DNA of 64,000 nt, from positions 1 to 64,000 of the forward strand of contig NZ_JFKE01000001.1 of NCBI RefSeq assembly GCF_000647975.1, in the 5' to 3' direction. Positions 37,901-45,588 of the stretch are shown here, piece after piece (within the stretch, counting starts at the first letter, position 1; each line of letters starts with the position of its first letter). Under the pieces are notes generated by a model. It did not search any database. It was not told the origin of the DNA and saw only the letters and a program-made list of their open reading frames with translations. The DNA comes from Actibacterium mucosum KCTC 23349. Lineage in GTDB: Bacteria; Pseudomonadota; Alphaproteobacteria; Rhodobacterales; Rhodobacteraceae. The position numbers and the translations under genes are program-made.

Positions 37901-38379
37901 CGATTCTTGGGTTTGGCGTTGATCAGCTCCGATATCTGCCCCTGCCGGACCAGCGCGGGCGAATGCGCCCCGGTCGAGGCATCGGCGAACAGCATCTGCA
38001 CGTCGCGCGCCCGCACATCCTTGGTATTTGCCTTATAGGCCGAGCCCGCATCGCGGGTGATCCTGCGCACGATCTCCAACATGTCAGCGTCATTAAATCC
38101 AGCAGGCGCAAGGCGTTCCGAGTTATCGACCTGCAGGCTGACCTCGGCAAAATTGCGCGCCGGGCGCGTGGCGGCGCCGGCAAAGATCACGTCCTCCATC
38201 CCGCCGCCGCGCATCGCGGTGGGGCGGTTTTCGCCCATGACCCAGCGCAGCGCCTCCAGCAGGTTGGACTTGCCGCAGCCATTTGGCCCTACAACCCCGG
38301 TCAGCCCGTCAGCGATGACAAGGTCGGTGGGGTCGACGAAGCTTTTGAAGCCATTGAGCCTGAGGCGGGAAAAGCGCAA
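34924..38379 (-). CDS. smc: Chromosome segregation ATPase SMC
   Basis: Condensin subunit that organises the chromosome, working with ScpA and ScpB (not in this window). The 1151-residue protein has the N-terminal P-loop GPNGCGKSN (31-39), long coiled coils rich in Glu, Ala and Arg, and a central hinge at about residues 510-640 (QPGYEQALGAALGDDL region). The C-terminal head carries the signature LSLLSGGEQTLTALAL and the Walker B ICVLDEVDAPLDDAN. Full length, no break. It is monocistronic, ending against mltB. Confidence 0.96.
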   Translation of the reverse strand: MRFSRLRLNGFKSFVDPTDLVIADGLTGVVGPNGCGKSNLLEALRWVMGENRPTAMRGGGMEDVIFAGAATRPARNFAEVSLQVDNSERLAPAGFNDADMLEIVRRITRDAGSAYKANTKDVRARDVQMLFADASTGAHSPALVRQGQISELINAKPKNRRRILEEAAGISGLYQRRHEAELKLNGAETNLTRVDDVIDQLAQQLSQLARQARQAARYREIGENLRRSEGMLLYRRWKEADEARAQAADELRERTTAAAQGEGLARRATKDREAAEEALPPLREEDTIAAAVVQRLLVEQTALSDQEARAVEAIETLSARIEQLSKDIERETGLTRDAGETMKRLEWEQAQIAKANEGHDDALAAVSAEAQEAAETLQNREATLTELGEDVARLAARHQSAHRLLEDTQKTVDRSEGEAGKATEAVEAAEAARVSAQTTLEGAKASHVNAQTTAENAEKTLAEADDARAEAQGREAEARAEHSAAEGEAKALRAEVAALARLVDRDTAEGGQIMDRLEVQPGYEQALGAALGDDLRAPERADGRRTGWAELPGYADGQVLPDGVAALTNYVSAPTVLARRMAQIGLVDAADGPGLQSALKPGQRLVSIEGDLWRWDGYCAGAEDVPSAAALRLQQLNRLVELKRDLEEANARAIGAEQAHKVLTERLAQLTEADRLARQARRDADRSVAEAGRALSRAESDLAIAQTKKESAELAVRRHEDEAAGARGRLAEAQASVDKLPDLDEARGKVEDVRMTVEAARLTMLTKRSAHDELRREGEARTRRRQEVTKELSGWRHRLDTAETRIAELNDRKESSEQELDAAQAAPGKLAGERETLQARLKTAEARKAQSADTLSKGEGALRAAVEAERNAERNASQLREDRAGAEARVEAAKTAVEATEERIAEVLETQPQKLLEQLDVDPATMPRAEAIEADVARLRRQRDALGAVNLRAEEDAREVQTEHDTLLNEKQDLEEAIRALRNGIAGLNREGRERLLTAFEQVNSNFSVLFKHLFGGGEADLVLVESDDPLEAGLEIMCQPPGKKLSTLSLLSGGEQTLTALALIFAVFLANPAPICVLDEVDAPLDDANVTRFCDLLDEMTRRADTRFLIITHHAVTMSRMDRLFGVTMAEQGVSQLVSVDLKKAEALVA

Positions 38380-38499
38380 AGAGGGGGTCCCGGTGTGATT
38401 CCAACTGACCTTAAATCCTTTGGCCAGTTGCGCGCCGAGTCAAGCGCCGCACACCTGATATAGCCGATTTCGACGAGTTATCCCCAAGATATTGCGGGT

Positions 38500-38793
38500 T
38501 CAGAGGGGGCAGAACAGCTCTGCCCGCATCAAAGCAGGATCGCCGTCAAAGGTTCCGGGCACGATCTCGCACCCTGTTGCCAACTGGATCGCCCGGTAGC
38601 CGCGCTGCATGATCCCGTTGGAATTTGGACCGAATTCGAGATTGGTGCGGGTCGCCTCGGCCTTGTGGCGATTGAAGAACACGCGAAAGCTGGAGTTCTC
38701 GACATCGACATTCCGGCTGACCGATCCCTGCAGCTGCGGACTGGCGCATGCTGTCACAGCCAAAGTTACACCTAGTATTACAAGTTTACGCAT
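38500..38793 (-). CDS. Small putative lipoprotein, 97 aa, unknown function
   Basis: The N-terminus MRKLVILGVTLAVTACAS is a lipoprotein signal with lipobox VTAC (Cys16). The mature 80 residues contain VDVENSSFRVFFNRHKAEATR and GYRAIQLATGCEIVPGT, ending FCPL with two further cysteines. I recognise no domain. GGGGGA serves as ribosome binding site. It is divergent from the FMN reductase gene, and a perfect palindrome lies 12 bp upstream of its start. Confidence 0.72.
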   Translation of the reverse strand: MRKLVILGVTLAVTACASPQLQGSVSRNVDVENSSFRVFFNRHKAEATRTNLEFGPNSNGIMQRGYRAIQLATGCEIVPGTFDGDPALMRAELFCPL

Positions 38794-38805
38794 TACGTTT
38801 CCCCC

Positions 38806-38828
38806 GAAGTTTAAACTTCAGTCTGAAG
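38806..38828. promoter_or_regulatory. Overlapping palindromes between a lipoprotein gene and an FMN reductase gene
   Basis: GAAGTTTAAACTTC (38806-38819) is a perfect 14-bp palindrome. CTTCAGTCTGAAG (38816-38828) is a perfect inverted repeat of CTTCAG around T. They share CTTC, so three GAAG/CTTC half-sites follow each other at about 10-bp spacing. Position and symmetry suggest an operator; a pair of mutually exclusive RNA hairpins is the alternative. Confidence 0.5.
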
Positions 38829-38905
38829 AAAGGGTGTTACTGAAACCTCATTGCACCCCAAAAATGTGCCGTTAATTTGCCGGTAATGCGATAACAGGAG
38901 ACACA

Positions 38906-39442
38906 ATGACCAAGTTGCTGGGGATTTCCGGGGCGCTTCGCGAGAATTCGGTGAACCGATTGCTGATCCGCGAGGCCGCGCGGTTGTTTGACCCCGATGA
39001 GTTCGTCGAAGCGAATCTGCGGCTGCCGCTTTATGACGGTGACGTCGAAGACACGGACGGCATCCCTGACGCGGTGCAATTGCTGTCGGATCAAATCGCC
39101 GCCGCAGATGCGGTGATTGTGGCCAGTCCGGAATACAACAAGTCGATCTCGGGCGTGTTGAAGAACGCGCTGGACTGGGTCAGTCGCACCAAGGGCAGCC
39201 CCTGGCGCGACAAGCCGGTGGCCCTGATGACCGCAACGGCGGGCCGGTCGGGCGGCGAGCGGGTGCAGTGGATCATGCACCTGTCGATCATGCCCTTCCG
39301 CCCGCGCCTGATCAACGGACCCGAAGTTCTGGTGGGATCGGCCAGCAGCCAGTTCGACGAGAACGGGCGGCTGACGAACGAGCGTTACGAAAAAAACCTG
39401 ACCGCGTTGATGGAAAACCTGCGCGCGGCCATCCCGGCCTAG
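38906..39442 (+). CDS. NADPH-dependent FMN reductase (flavodoxin-like fold)
   Basis: A 178-residue flavoprotein of the NADPH-dependent FMN reductase/azoreductase group. It starts MTKLLGISGALRENSVNRLL with the phosphate-binding loop. ADAVIVASPEYNKSISGVLKNALDW is the family's SPEYN flavin motif, and DKPVALMTATAGRSGGERVQ follows. The gene has AGGAG before the ATG. Electron acceptor unknown (quinone, chromate or free flavin are possible). Its stop shares the palindrome CTAG with the stop of the convergent VOC gene. Confidence 0.9.
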   Translation: MTKLLGISGALRENSVNRLLIREAARLFDPDEFVEANLRLPLYDGDVEDTDGIPDAVQLLSDQIAAADAVIVASPEYNKSISGVLKNALDWVSRTKGSPWRDKPVALMTATAGRSGGERVQWIMHLSIMPFRPRLINGPEVLVGSASSQFDENGRLTNERYEKNLTALMENLRAAIPA

Positions 39443-39837
39443 GCGGGGTTCGAAACCTCGATCAGGTTGCCATCGGGGTCGCGCAGATAGATCGAGGTGA
39501 TCGGCCCGGTCGCACCGGTGCGCGGCACGGGGCCTTCCTCGATTTTGGTGCCGGTTGCCCGCAAGTGGGTCTGCCAATCGGCCAGCGGCACGTCCGACAG
39601 GAAACACAGATCCGCCGTGCCCGGCGCCGGGTTCGCGGCCTTGGGGTCGAACTCGCCGCCCTGCGGGTGCAGGTTGATCTTCTGTGCGCCAAAGCTCAGC
39701 GCCCAGCGGGTGGAGCCGTCGGCCACGGTGAAGGCAATCGCCTGCATGCCCAGCACGTCGCGATAGAAGGCGATGGTTTCGTCGATGTCGGCGACGGTCA
39801 GAACCAGATGATCGAGGGCGCGTAATGTCGGGGTCAT
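39439..39837 (-). CDS. VOC (glyoxalase/bleomycin-resistance fold) family protein
   Basis: A 132-residue single-domain protein with the paired beta-alpha-beta-beta-beta modules. It has LRALDHLVLTVADIDETIAFYRDVLGM at the start and SIYLRDPDGNLIEVSNPA at the end, giving the His and Glu metal ligands. Function (glyoxalase, dioxygenase or resistance) not deducible. The ATG at 39837 overlaps the stop of the upstream FAD oxidoreductase as ATGA, so they are co-translated. Longer forms of the frame lie in that gene. Confidence 0.85.
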   Translation of the reverse strand: MTPTLRALDHLVLTVADIDETIAFYRDVLGMQAIAFTVADGSTRWALSFGAQKINLHPQGGEFDPKAANPAPGTADLCFLSDVPLADWQTHLRATGTKIEEGPVPRTGATGPITSIYLRDPDGNLIEVSNPA

Positions 39838-40886
39838 GCGGGGCCTTTCAGGTTCGCCTGTGGCAGGAAATCGGGCGGGATATCGGCATGCCCGGTCAGG
39901 ATCAGGTCGGCCATATCCTCGGCCATTTTCGGCGCCATGCCAAACCCGATTTTGAACCCGCCATTGGCGATGAAATGCCCCGCGCGCGCCGGCCATGCGC
40001 CCAGCATCGGCGCGCGGCTGCGCGCACGCGGCCGCACCCCGGCCCAGCGTTTCAGCACCGGCGCATCTGCGATGGCAGGCACCAGCGCGCGGGCGCGGGT
40101 CAGCAGATCGTCCAGCCCGGCATCGGTGCTGCGCGGGTTGTCGAATTCCCGTTCCGAGGTCGAGCCAATGGCCAGCGTGCCATCCACGTGCGGTACAAAA
40201 TGCACGCCATCGGCAAAAAGTTGCGGCGCATCGCGGCGGTCAACCTGCAACAGCGCTGCCTGGCCTTTCACGCCATTGCCAACCGGTTGCTGGAAATGCG
40301 CGGAAAGCGACAACAACCCTTCATACCCCGTGGCCCAGACCACGGGCCCCTGGGGCGTGCCATCGGTCGAAATCTCACCGCCCTTGGCGGTGATCGCAGC
40401 GGCCAGCGCGGCGCAGGCCATCGCGGGGTAGAGCCGCGCGCTCAGCGTGTCGTGGATGACCATGCCGGTGGGGCTGGGCGGGGCCCAGTCGCCGAATTCA
40501 CCGGCTGCGCGCACAGTCCATTCAGCCCGCCCCTGCCACAGGTCGCGCGCGCCCCCGGCGCGGGCCTGTGCCATGTCGATCGCGCGGTCATCGGCCAAGG
40601 GCTGTAACCGGCCCAACCGGCCATAGCCGGGGTCTTTGCCGCCCGCCGCGGCCACCTCGGCCCAAAAGGTTTCGGCGCGCAGCAGGCTGGCCAGTTGATA
40701 GGCCTTTTTGGGGTTCCAGTTCTCGGGCACATGCGGGGCCAGCGCGCCGACGATGCCGCCCGACGCCCCACCACCGGGACCGCGCGGATCGATCACCCGC
40801 ACCCGCGCCCCGCGCCGCAAGCAGGCCCAGGCCACCGACAACCCGATCGCCCCTGCGCCCATCACCGTGATGTCAGCCATTGCCAT
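39834..40886 (-). CDS. FAD-dependent oxidoreductase (DAO family), likely MnmC oxidase-domain counterpart
   Basis: A 350-residue D-amino-acid-oxidase-fold flavoprotein. N-terminal FAD motif ITVMGAGAIGLSVAWACLRRG, then GGASGGIVGALAPHVPENWNPKKAYQL, and near the end GHFIANGGFKIGFGMAPKMAE. It is divergent, 46 bp away, from mnmD. In gammaproteobacteria the two activities are fused in MnmC, so this gene may supply the oxidase step of mnm5s2U34 tRNA modification (inference from context and the AL-x-PH motif, typical of MnmC-like DAO proteins). A glycine oxidase-type activity is the alternative. Start at 40886 or 40880. Confidence 0.8.
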   Translation of the reverse strand: MAMADITVMGAGAIGLSVAWACLRRGARVRVIDPRGPGGGASGGIVGALAPHVPENWNPKKAYQLASLLRAETFWAEVAAAGGKDPGYGRLGRLQPLADDRAIDMAQARAGGARDLWQGRAEWTVRAAGEFGDWAPPSPTGMVIHDTLSARLYPAMACAALAAAITAKGGEISTDGTPQGPVVWATGYEGLLSLSAHFQQPVGNGVKGQAALLQVDRRDAPQLFADGVHFVPHVDGTLAIGSTSEREFDNPRSTDAGLDDLLTRARALVPAIADAPVLKRWAGVRPRARSRAPMLGAWPARAGHFIANGGFKIGFGMAPKMAEDMADLILTGHADIPPDFLPQANLKGPA

Positions 40887-40932
40887 TGGCCTCACTCTTC
40901 CCCATTGTCGGCCTCAGCTTTTCGAGGCCCTG

Positions 40933-41607
40933 ATGCATTCCGACCCCTTCGCAGATATCGCGTGGAACGACAACGGCGTTCCGGTTTCGCGGCAGTTTGA
41001 TGACCCCTATTTTTCGCTGGAAAACGGGCTGGATGAAACACGGCATGTGTTCCTTGCGGGCAACGGGTTGCCGGGGCGGTTCACGGCGGATTTCCACATT
41101 GCCGAGCTGGGATTTGGCAGCGGTCTGAACCTGTTGGCAGCGTGGCAGGCATGGCAGCAGGCGGGCAGACCCGGCACGCTGCGGTTTACCAGTTTCGAGG
41201 CGTTTCCGATGGCCGCGGACGACATGGCGCGGGTGCTGGAGAATTTCCCCCAGATCGCCGATCTGGCCGCGCCGCTGTTGGCGAACTGGCGTTCCGGGCG
41301 GCGCTGGCTGCGGGCGCCGGGTCTGTTGGCCGAGGTGATCGTGGGCGATGCGCGCGCGGCGCTACCGCAATGGCGCGGGCTGGCGGATGCGTGGTTTCTG
41401 GACGGGTTCGCCCCGGCCAAAAACCCGGAATTGTGGGGCGACGCGCTGATGGCCGAGGTGGGTGCGCACACCCGCCCGGGTGGTACATTCGCCACCTATT
41501 CGGCCGCCGGGCATATCCGCCGTGCGCTGGAGGCGGCCGGGTTCGCCGTGGATCGCGTACCGGGCTACGGCCGCAAACGGCATATGAGTGTAGGAGTACA
41601 TCGGTGA
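40933..41607 (+). CDS. mnmD: tRNA (5-methylaminomethyl-2-thiouridine)(34)-methyltransferase MnmD
   Basis: Predicted to methylate the aminomethyl group of U34 in certain tRNAs. The 224-residue protein corresponds to the methyltransferase half of MnmC. It has NDNGVPVSRQFDDPYFSLENGLDETRHVFL, the SAM loop ELGFGSGLNLLAAW, and the signature AWFLDGFAPAKNPELWG, which is highly specific. The end is GYGRKRHMSVG. Because only this half is encoded here, the oxidase half must come from elsewhere, most simply the divergent FAD gene. Its stop overlaps the DMT gene's GTG. Confidence 0.92.
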   Translation: MHSDPFADIAWNDNGVPVSRQFDDPYFSLENGLDETRHVFLAGNGLPGRFTADFHIAELGFGSGLNLLAAWQAWQQAGRPGTLRFTSFEAFPMAADDMARVLENFPQIADLAAPLLANWRSGRRWLRAPGLLAEVIVGDARAALPQWRGLADAWFLDGFAPAKNPELWGDALMAEVGAHTRPGGTFATYSAAGHIRRALEAAGFAVDRVPGYGRKRHMSVGVHR

Positions 41608-42470
41608 AAGAGCAAAACACCCGTCTGGGCATCACGTTGATGGTGTGCACCACGCTGGTTTTCGCCATCCAGGACGGGTTCTCGCGGCATTTGGCCGGGG
41701 AATACAACGTCATGATGGTGATCATGCTGCGTTATTGGTTCTTTGCCGGGTTCGTGGCGGCGATGGGCGCGCGGCAGGCGGGCGGATTGCGCGCCGCGGC
41801 GGCCACGAAGCAACCGGTTTTGCAGGCCTTTCGCGGTTTGCTGCTGGTGGCCGAGATCTGCGTGATGGTGGCGGGGTTCGTGGCGCTGGGACTGGTGGAA
41901 AGCCATGCGATCTTTGCGGCCTATCCGCTGATCATTGCGGCATTGTCCGGCCCCATTCTGGGCGAGCGCGTGGGCTGGCGCCGGTGGGCGGCCATCGGCG
42001 TGGGGTTCGTGGGCGTGCTGATCATCCTGCAACCCGGGCGCACCGTGTTTCAGCCCGCCGCCATCATCCCGCTGATCGCTGCCATCATGTTCGCGCTTTA
42101 TGGCCTGCTGACCCGTTTTGCCGCGCGCAAGGACGACGCCGCCACCAGCTTTTTCTGGACCGGCATGTCCGGGTTCGTGGGGATCACGCTGGTTGGCATC
42201 TGGTTTTGGGAACCGATGGCGGGGCCCGACTGGGGTTGGATGATCGCGCTGATGATCTCGGGCGCGTTGGGCCACTGGACCCTGATCCGTTGTTACGAGG
42301 TATCCGAGGCCAGCGCGGTGCAGCCCTTTGCCTATCTGCAACTGGTTTTTGCCTCGACCATCGGGCTGGTTGTGTTTGGCGAAAGCCTGCAGGCCAACGT
42401 GGCCATCGGTGCAGCCATCGTAATCGCGGCCGGGTTGTTCACCCTGTGGCGCAGCCGACAAAGCGCTTAA
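41604..42470 (+). CDS. EamA/DMT family transporter
   Basis: A 288-residue inner-membrane protein with about ten hydrophobic helices in two EamA repeats. First repeat from LGITLMVCTTLVFAIQDGFS to GFVGVLIILQPG; the second starts about IPLIAAIMFALYGLLTRFAA. Probably a drug/metabolite exporter; substrate unknown. The GTG start at 41604 is fixed by the GTGA overlap with mnmD and by AGGAG 7 nt upstream. Its stop TAA overlaps the convergent slt stop in the palindrome TTAA. Confidence 0.88.
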   Translation: MKEQNTRLGITLMVCTTLVFAIQDGFSRHLAGEYNVMMVIMLRYWFFAGFVAAMGARQAGGLRAAAATKQPVLQAFRGLLLVAEICVMVAGFVALGLVESHAIFAAYPLIIAALSGPILGERVGWRRWAAIGVGFVGVLIILQPGRTVFQPAAIIPLIAAIMFALYGLLTRFAARKDDAATSFFWTGMSGFVGITLVGIWFWEPMAGPDWGWMIALMISGALGHWTLIRCYEVSEASAVQPFAYLQLVFASTIGLVVFGESLQANVAIGAAIVIAAGLFTLWRSRQSA

Positions 42471-44392
42471 CGCTGCTTCAGTTCCCGTGACAGGGCAAGT
42501 GACCCAACCTGACCGTCAAGCCGGGCGCGGTAGACAAACAGCGACTCGGTGACCCGCATAACGTAGTTCCGGGTTTCGGTGAAAGGAATGAACTCGATCC
42601 AGTCGATCACATCCACCCCGGCAGAGCGTGGATCGCCAAACCGTTCAATCCAGCGTTTGGGGCGGCTTGGCCCCGCGTTGTAGGCGGCCGAGACCAGCAC
42701 ATAGTTATTGCCGAACTCTTCGATCAGCTCCGCCAGATACGCGCCCCCCAACACGGCGTTGTATTCCGGATCTGTCAGCAAGGCACCGGGCCGGTAGTCA
42801 AGGTTCAGGTTGCCAGAGACCTGCTTGGCCGTGCCGGGCATCAGTTGCATCAACCCCCGCGCACCAGCCCCCGAGGTGACGCCGGGGTCAAACTCGCTCT
42901 CGCGGCGGGCAATAGCCAGCACCAGTTCGGTCGGCACCGGGTGTTTGGCTGCGGCCAGGTCGGTCAGGGGGAAATACGCCTTGGGCAGGACAACCCTGTC
43001 CGAGGCCGCCACCTTGGCGACACGCAGGGCAATATGGGGTTCTTCCAAGTCAAAGGCCAGCGCCGCGATCTGTGCCTGTTGGCCGGGCGTGGCGTCTTCG
43101 GCCAGATGGGTCAGGAACCATTCGGCAAGGTTGCGTTCACCGGCGTTCAGGAACAATTGCGTGGCCTGCAGTGCCGAAGTCCCGGTAAAGGGCGACGATT
43201 TCCAGTCGGGCAGCGGCCCGCCGACCAAGGCCGGGTCCGGGGCCAGGCCCGCCTTTTCGGCCGCCAATTGCCCGTAAAAGCTGGTCTGGTACTGGCCGCC
43301 CTTGGCATAAGCGGCCTGCGCCTGTTCCGGCGCGCCCAAACGCTCGTACGCGCGGCCTTGCCAGTAACCGGCCCGTCCAAGGCTGATCGGTGTGCCAACC
43401 GCCGTTTCAAAGCGCAGGAAATGCGCCAGCGCGACCTTTGGTTCGTCCAGCAGGCGCAGGGCGATGAAACCGGCCAACCACTCCAGATCAGCATAGGCGG
43501 CCCCTTCGGTCAGGAAGTTTCCGGCGGCAAGACGGTAGGCAAGTTCAAACTGACCGTCCCGCATCAGCCGCCGTGCCAGAACGCGACGCTGCGCGGCCCA
43601 CGCCTGAGGCTGACCAAGGGTTTCGGGTGCAATGCTTTGCGCATCCAGCAGCGAAATGGCGTCGTCCACCCGCCCTTTGCGCATGCGCCAGGCAAAACGT
43701 TCATACGCCAGCCCCGGATCCGCGCGCAGGGCATCCGGCACGGCTTCGATCCGGGCATCCACGCCGTTTTGGTTGCCCCGCAGGGCCAGCCGCGCCTCGG
43801 CGAGTTTCTGCCAATCTTCCGAGACCAGAGGCATCATCCGCCGGGCCGAGGAGGCGGCACCGGCCCAAAGCATCGAATCCATCCGCGCCTGATGATGGTC
43901 GGCCAGCAGGCTGCCGAACTGTTGCAGCATCGTGGCATGGGCCGTGTCATCCAACGGTCGGGTGCGCCACGTGATGACGGCCTGCGCCGCGGCATCCCCC
44001 TCCAGCCCCATCGCCGCGAAGGCCTGGGCCAGCCGCAGCCCCCCTATACCGGTGACAGGCTGTTCGTCCCTGAAAAAGCGGATCACCGTCTGTGCGTCGA
44101 TATCGGCGGTCAGGGTTGCCTCGGCATTGGCACGCACACGGTCCAGCCCGGGCCATTGGGCGTTGCGGTCCAGAAAGTCCAGATAGGTGCCAAAATCGCC
44201 GATTCCGGCCCGCAAAGCGCGCCATTCCACGATATCGCGCACCACCTGGCCCTGCGGCCGGGCAAGGGCGCGGGCGATGTCCCATTCGTCGGCCCGAACG
44301 GCGGCCATCACGGGCCGCAGGTCGATCGATGTCTGCTGGGCCCCGGCGATCGGGGCCCAAAGCGAAACCCATATGAGTATAATCCAACGCAT
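42467..44392 (-). CDS. Soluble lytic murein transglycosylase (Slt family)
   Basis: Periplasmic peptidoglycan lyase. The 641-residue protein has a signal peptide (MRWIILIWVSLWAPIAGAQ), then a long alpha-helical superhelix of about 430 residues rich in Ala and Leu. The C-terminal lysozyme-like domain has LAIARRESEFDPGVTSGAG, whose first Glu of RRESEF is the catalytic residue, then ARGLMQLMPGTAKQV and YNAGPSRPKRW. The domain order matches Slt70. Divergent from dapA. Confidence 0.93.
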   Translation of the reverse strand: MRWIILIWVSLWAPIAGAQQTSIDLRPVMAAVRADEWDIARALARPQGQVVRDIVEWRALRAGIGDFGTYLDFLDRNAQWPGLDRVRANAEATLTADIDAQTVIRFFRDEQPVTGIGGLRLAQAFAAMGLEGDAAAQAVITWRTRPLDDTAHATMLQQFGSLLADHHQARMDSMLWAGAASSARRMMPLVSEDWQKLAEARLALRGNQNGVDARIEAVPDALRADPGLAYERFAWRMRKGRVDDAISLLDAQSIAPETLGQPQAWAAQRRVLARRLMRDGQFELAYRLAAGNFLTEGAAYADLEWLAGFIALRLLDEPKVALAHFLRFETAVGTPISLGRAGYWQGRAYERLGAPEQAQAAYAKGGQYQTSFYGQLAAEKAGLAPDPALVGGPLPDWKSSPFTGTSALQATQLFLNAGERNLAEWFLTHLAEDATPGQQAQIAALAFDLEEPHIALRVAKVAASDRVVLPKAYFPLTDLAAAKHPVPTELVLAIARRESEFDPGVTSGAGARGLMQLMPGTAKQVSGNLNLDYRPGALLTDPEYNAVLGGAYLAELIEEFGNNYVLVSAAYNAGPSRPKRWIERFGDPRSAGVDVIDWIEFIPFTETRNYVMRVTESLFVYRARLDGQVGSLALSRELKQR

Positions 44393-44554
44393 CCGCCGCC
44401 CTTTGCCTGCCAGTGCAAGGCCCCAATACTTGTCACTTCGACCAAATCCGGCAAATCACGAACTTGGCAATTCCGGCCCACCCCGCTAGGTTCGCCGCGC
44501 CTGCCACCGCGACTCGGTCGCTTGGCTATCGAACATAATTGAAAGGAGCGTGTC

Positions 44555-45430
44555 ATGTTCAAAGGGTCCATTCCAGCCCTGGTGACGCCGTTTAAAGACG
44601 GCGCTGTGGATTTCGACACGCTCAAACAGCTGGTCGAATGGCAAATCGCCGAAGGCAGCCACGGTCTGGTGCCGGTGGGTACCACGGGCGAAAGCCCCAC
44701 CCTGAGCCACGAGGAACATGAGCGCGTGATCGAGGTGGTGGTGGAAACCGCCGCCGGCCGCGTGCCCGTGATCGCCGGAGCCGGGTCGAACAACACGGCC
44801 GAAGGCATCCGCCTGATCCAACATGCCGAACGGGTGGGGGCTGATGCGGCGCTTGTTGTAACACCCTACTACAACAAACCGACCCAGGACGGCCTGTACG
44901 CCCATTTCAAAGCGATGCATGACAGCTGCAATCTGCCGATCATCATCTACAACATCCCCGGTCGCTCGGTCGTGGATATGCTGCCGGAAACCATGGGCGC
45001 ACTGGCCAAACTGCCGCGGGTCATCGGCGTCAAGGATGCCACCGGTGACCTGAGCCGGGTGCCCCAACAACGCATCACCTGCGGCGACGATTTTGTCCAG
45101 CTGTCTGGCGAGGATGCCACCGCACTGGGCTTCAACGCGCATGGGGGCCAAGGCTGTATCTCGGTCACCGCCAATGTCGCACCCAAACTGTGTGCAGAGT
45201 TCCAGACGGCAACGCTGGACGGGGATTATGGCCGCGCATTGACATTGCTGGACCGGTTGATGCCACTGCACATGGCCATCTTCGCGGAACCCGGCCTGGC
45301 CGGCGCCAAATACGCCATGTCGAAGCTGGGGAAATGCGAAAACGAAATGCGCCTGCCAATCCTGCCGGTTTCGGCCAAGGTCGAAGCGCAGATCGACGAT
45401 GCAATGCACCATGCCGGGCTGCTGAACTAA
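44555..45430 (+). CDS. dapA: 4-hydroxy-tetrahydrodipicolinate synthase
   Basis: Condenses pyruvate with aspartate semialdehyde in lysine and diaminopimelate synthesis. The 291-residue protein has the Schiff-base Lys160 in [10 protein letters not shown], Tyr132 in [10 protein letters not shown], and Thr43-Thr44 in [11 protein letters not shown]. The ATG at 44555 has AAAGGAG upstream. The protein starts with the typical [13 protein letters not shown]. In many relatives slt lies divergently or just upstream, as here. Confidence 0.97.
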   Translation: MFKGSIPALVTPFKDGAVDFDTLKQLVEWQIAEGSHGLVPVGTTGESPTLSHEEHERVIEVVVETAAGRVPVIAGAGSNNTAEGIRLIQHAERVGADAALVVTPYYNKPTQDGLYAHFKAMHDSCNLPIIIYNIPGRSVVDMLPETMGALAKLPRVIGVKDATGDLSRVPQQRITCGDDFVQLSGEDATALGFNAHGGQGCISVTANVAPKLCAEFQTATLDGDYGRALTLLDRLMPLHMAIFAEPGLAGAKYAMSKLGKCENEMRLPILPVSAKVEAQIDDAMHHAGLLN

Positions 45431-45449
45431 GCGCCTTCAATCAAAAGGC

Positions 45450-45463
45450 GCGCCTTGCGGCGC
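45450..45463 (+). terminator. Hairpin GCGCC-TTGC-GGCGC after dapA
   Basis: Perfect 5-bp stem, 19 bp after the dapA stop, followed by ATTGCTTTTCC, which gives a modest U-run. Reverse complement of the module found after mcd and tyrB. Confidence 0.55.
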
Positions 45464-45478
45464 ATTGCTTTTCCAGGG

Positions 45479-45496
45479 CCGGGGGACGCCCCCCGG
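45479..45496 (+). terminator. Strong GC hairpin downstream of dapA
   Basis: CCGGGGG (45479-45485) and CCCCCGG (45490-45496) pair around ACGC. No U-run. It lies in the 158-bp gap between dapA and the convergent SRPBCC gene, between the two copies of the GCGCC module. Confidence 0.4.
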
Positions 45497-45574
45497 ACCC
45501 CCGTGCCGCACCGGAACCACGAAACGCCCACCCGAGCGAGCAGCCCGGATGGGCGCACAGCGAGACATAGGCTT

Positions 45575-45588
45575 GCGCCGCAAGGCGC
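45575..45588 (-). terminator. Hairpin GCGCC-TTGC-GGCGC abutting the SRPBCC gene end
   Basis: On the minus strand the stem begins immediately after the TGA stop of the SRPBCC gene. It is an inverted copy of the module at 45450-45463, 111 bp away. No T-run follows on the minus strand. Confidence 0.45.
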
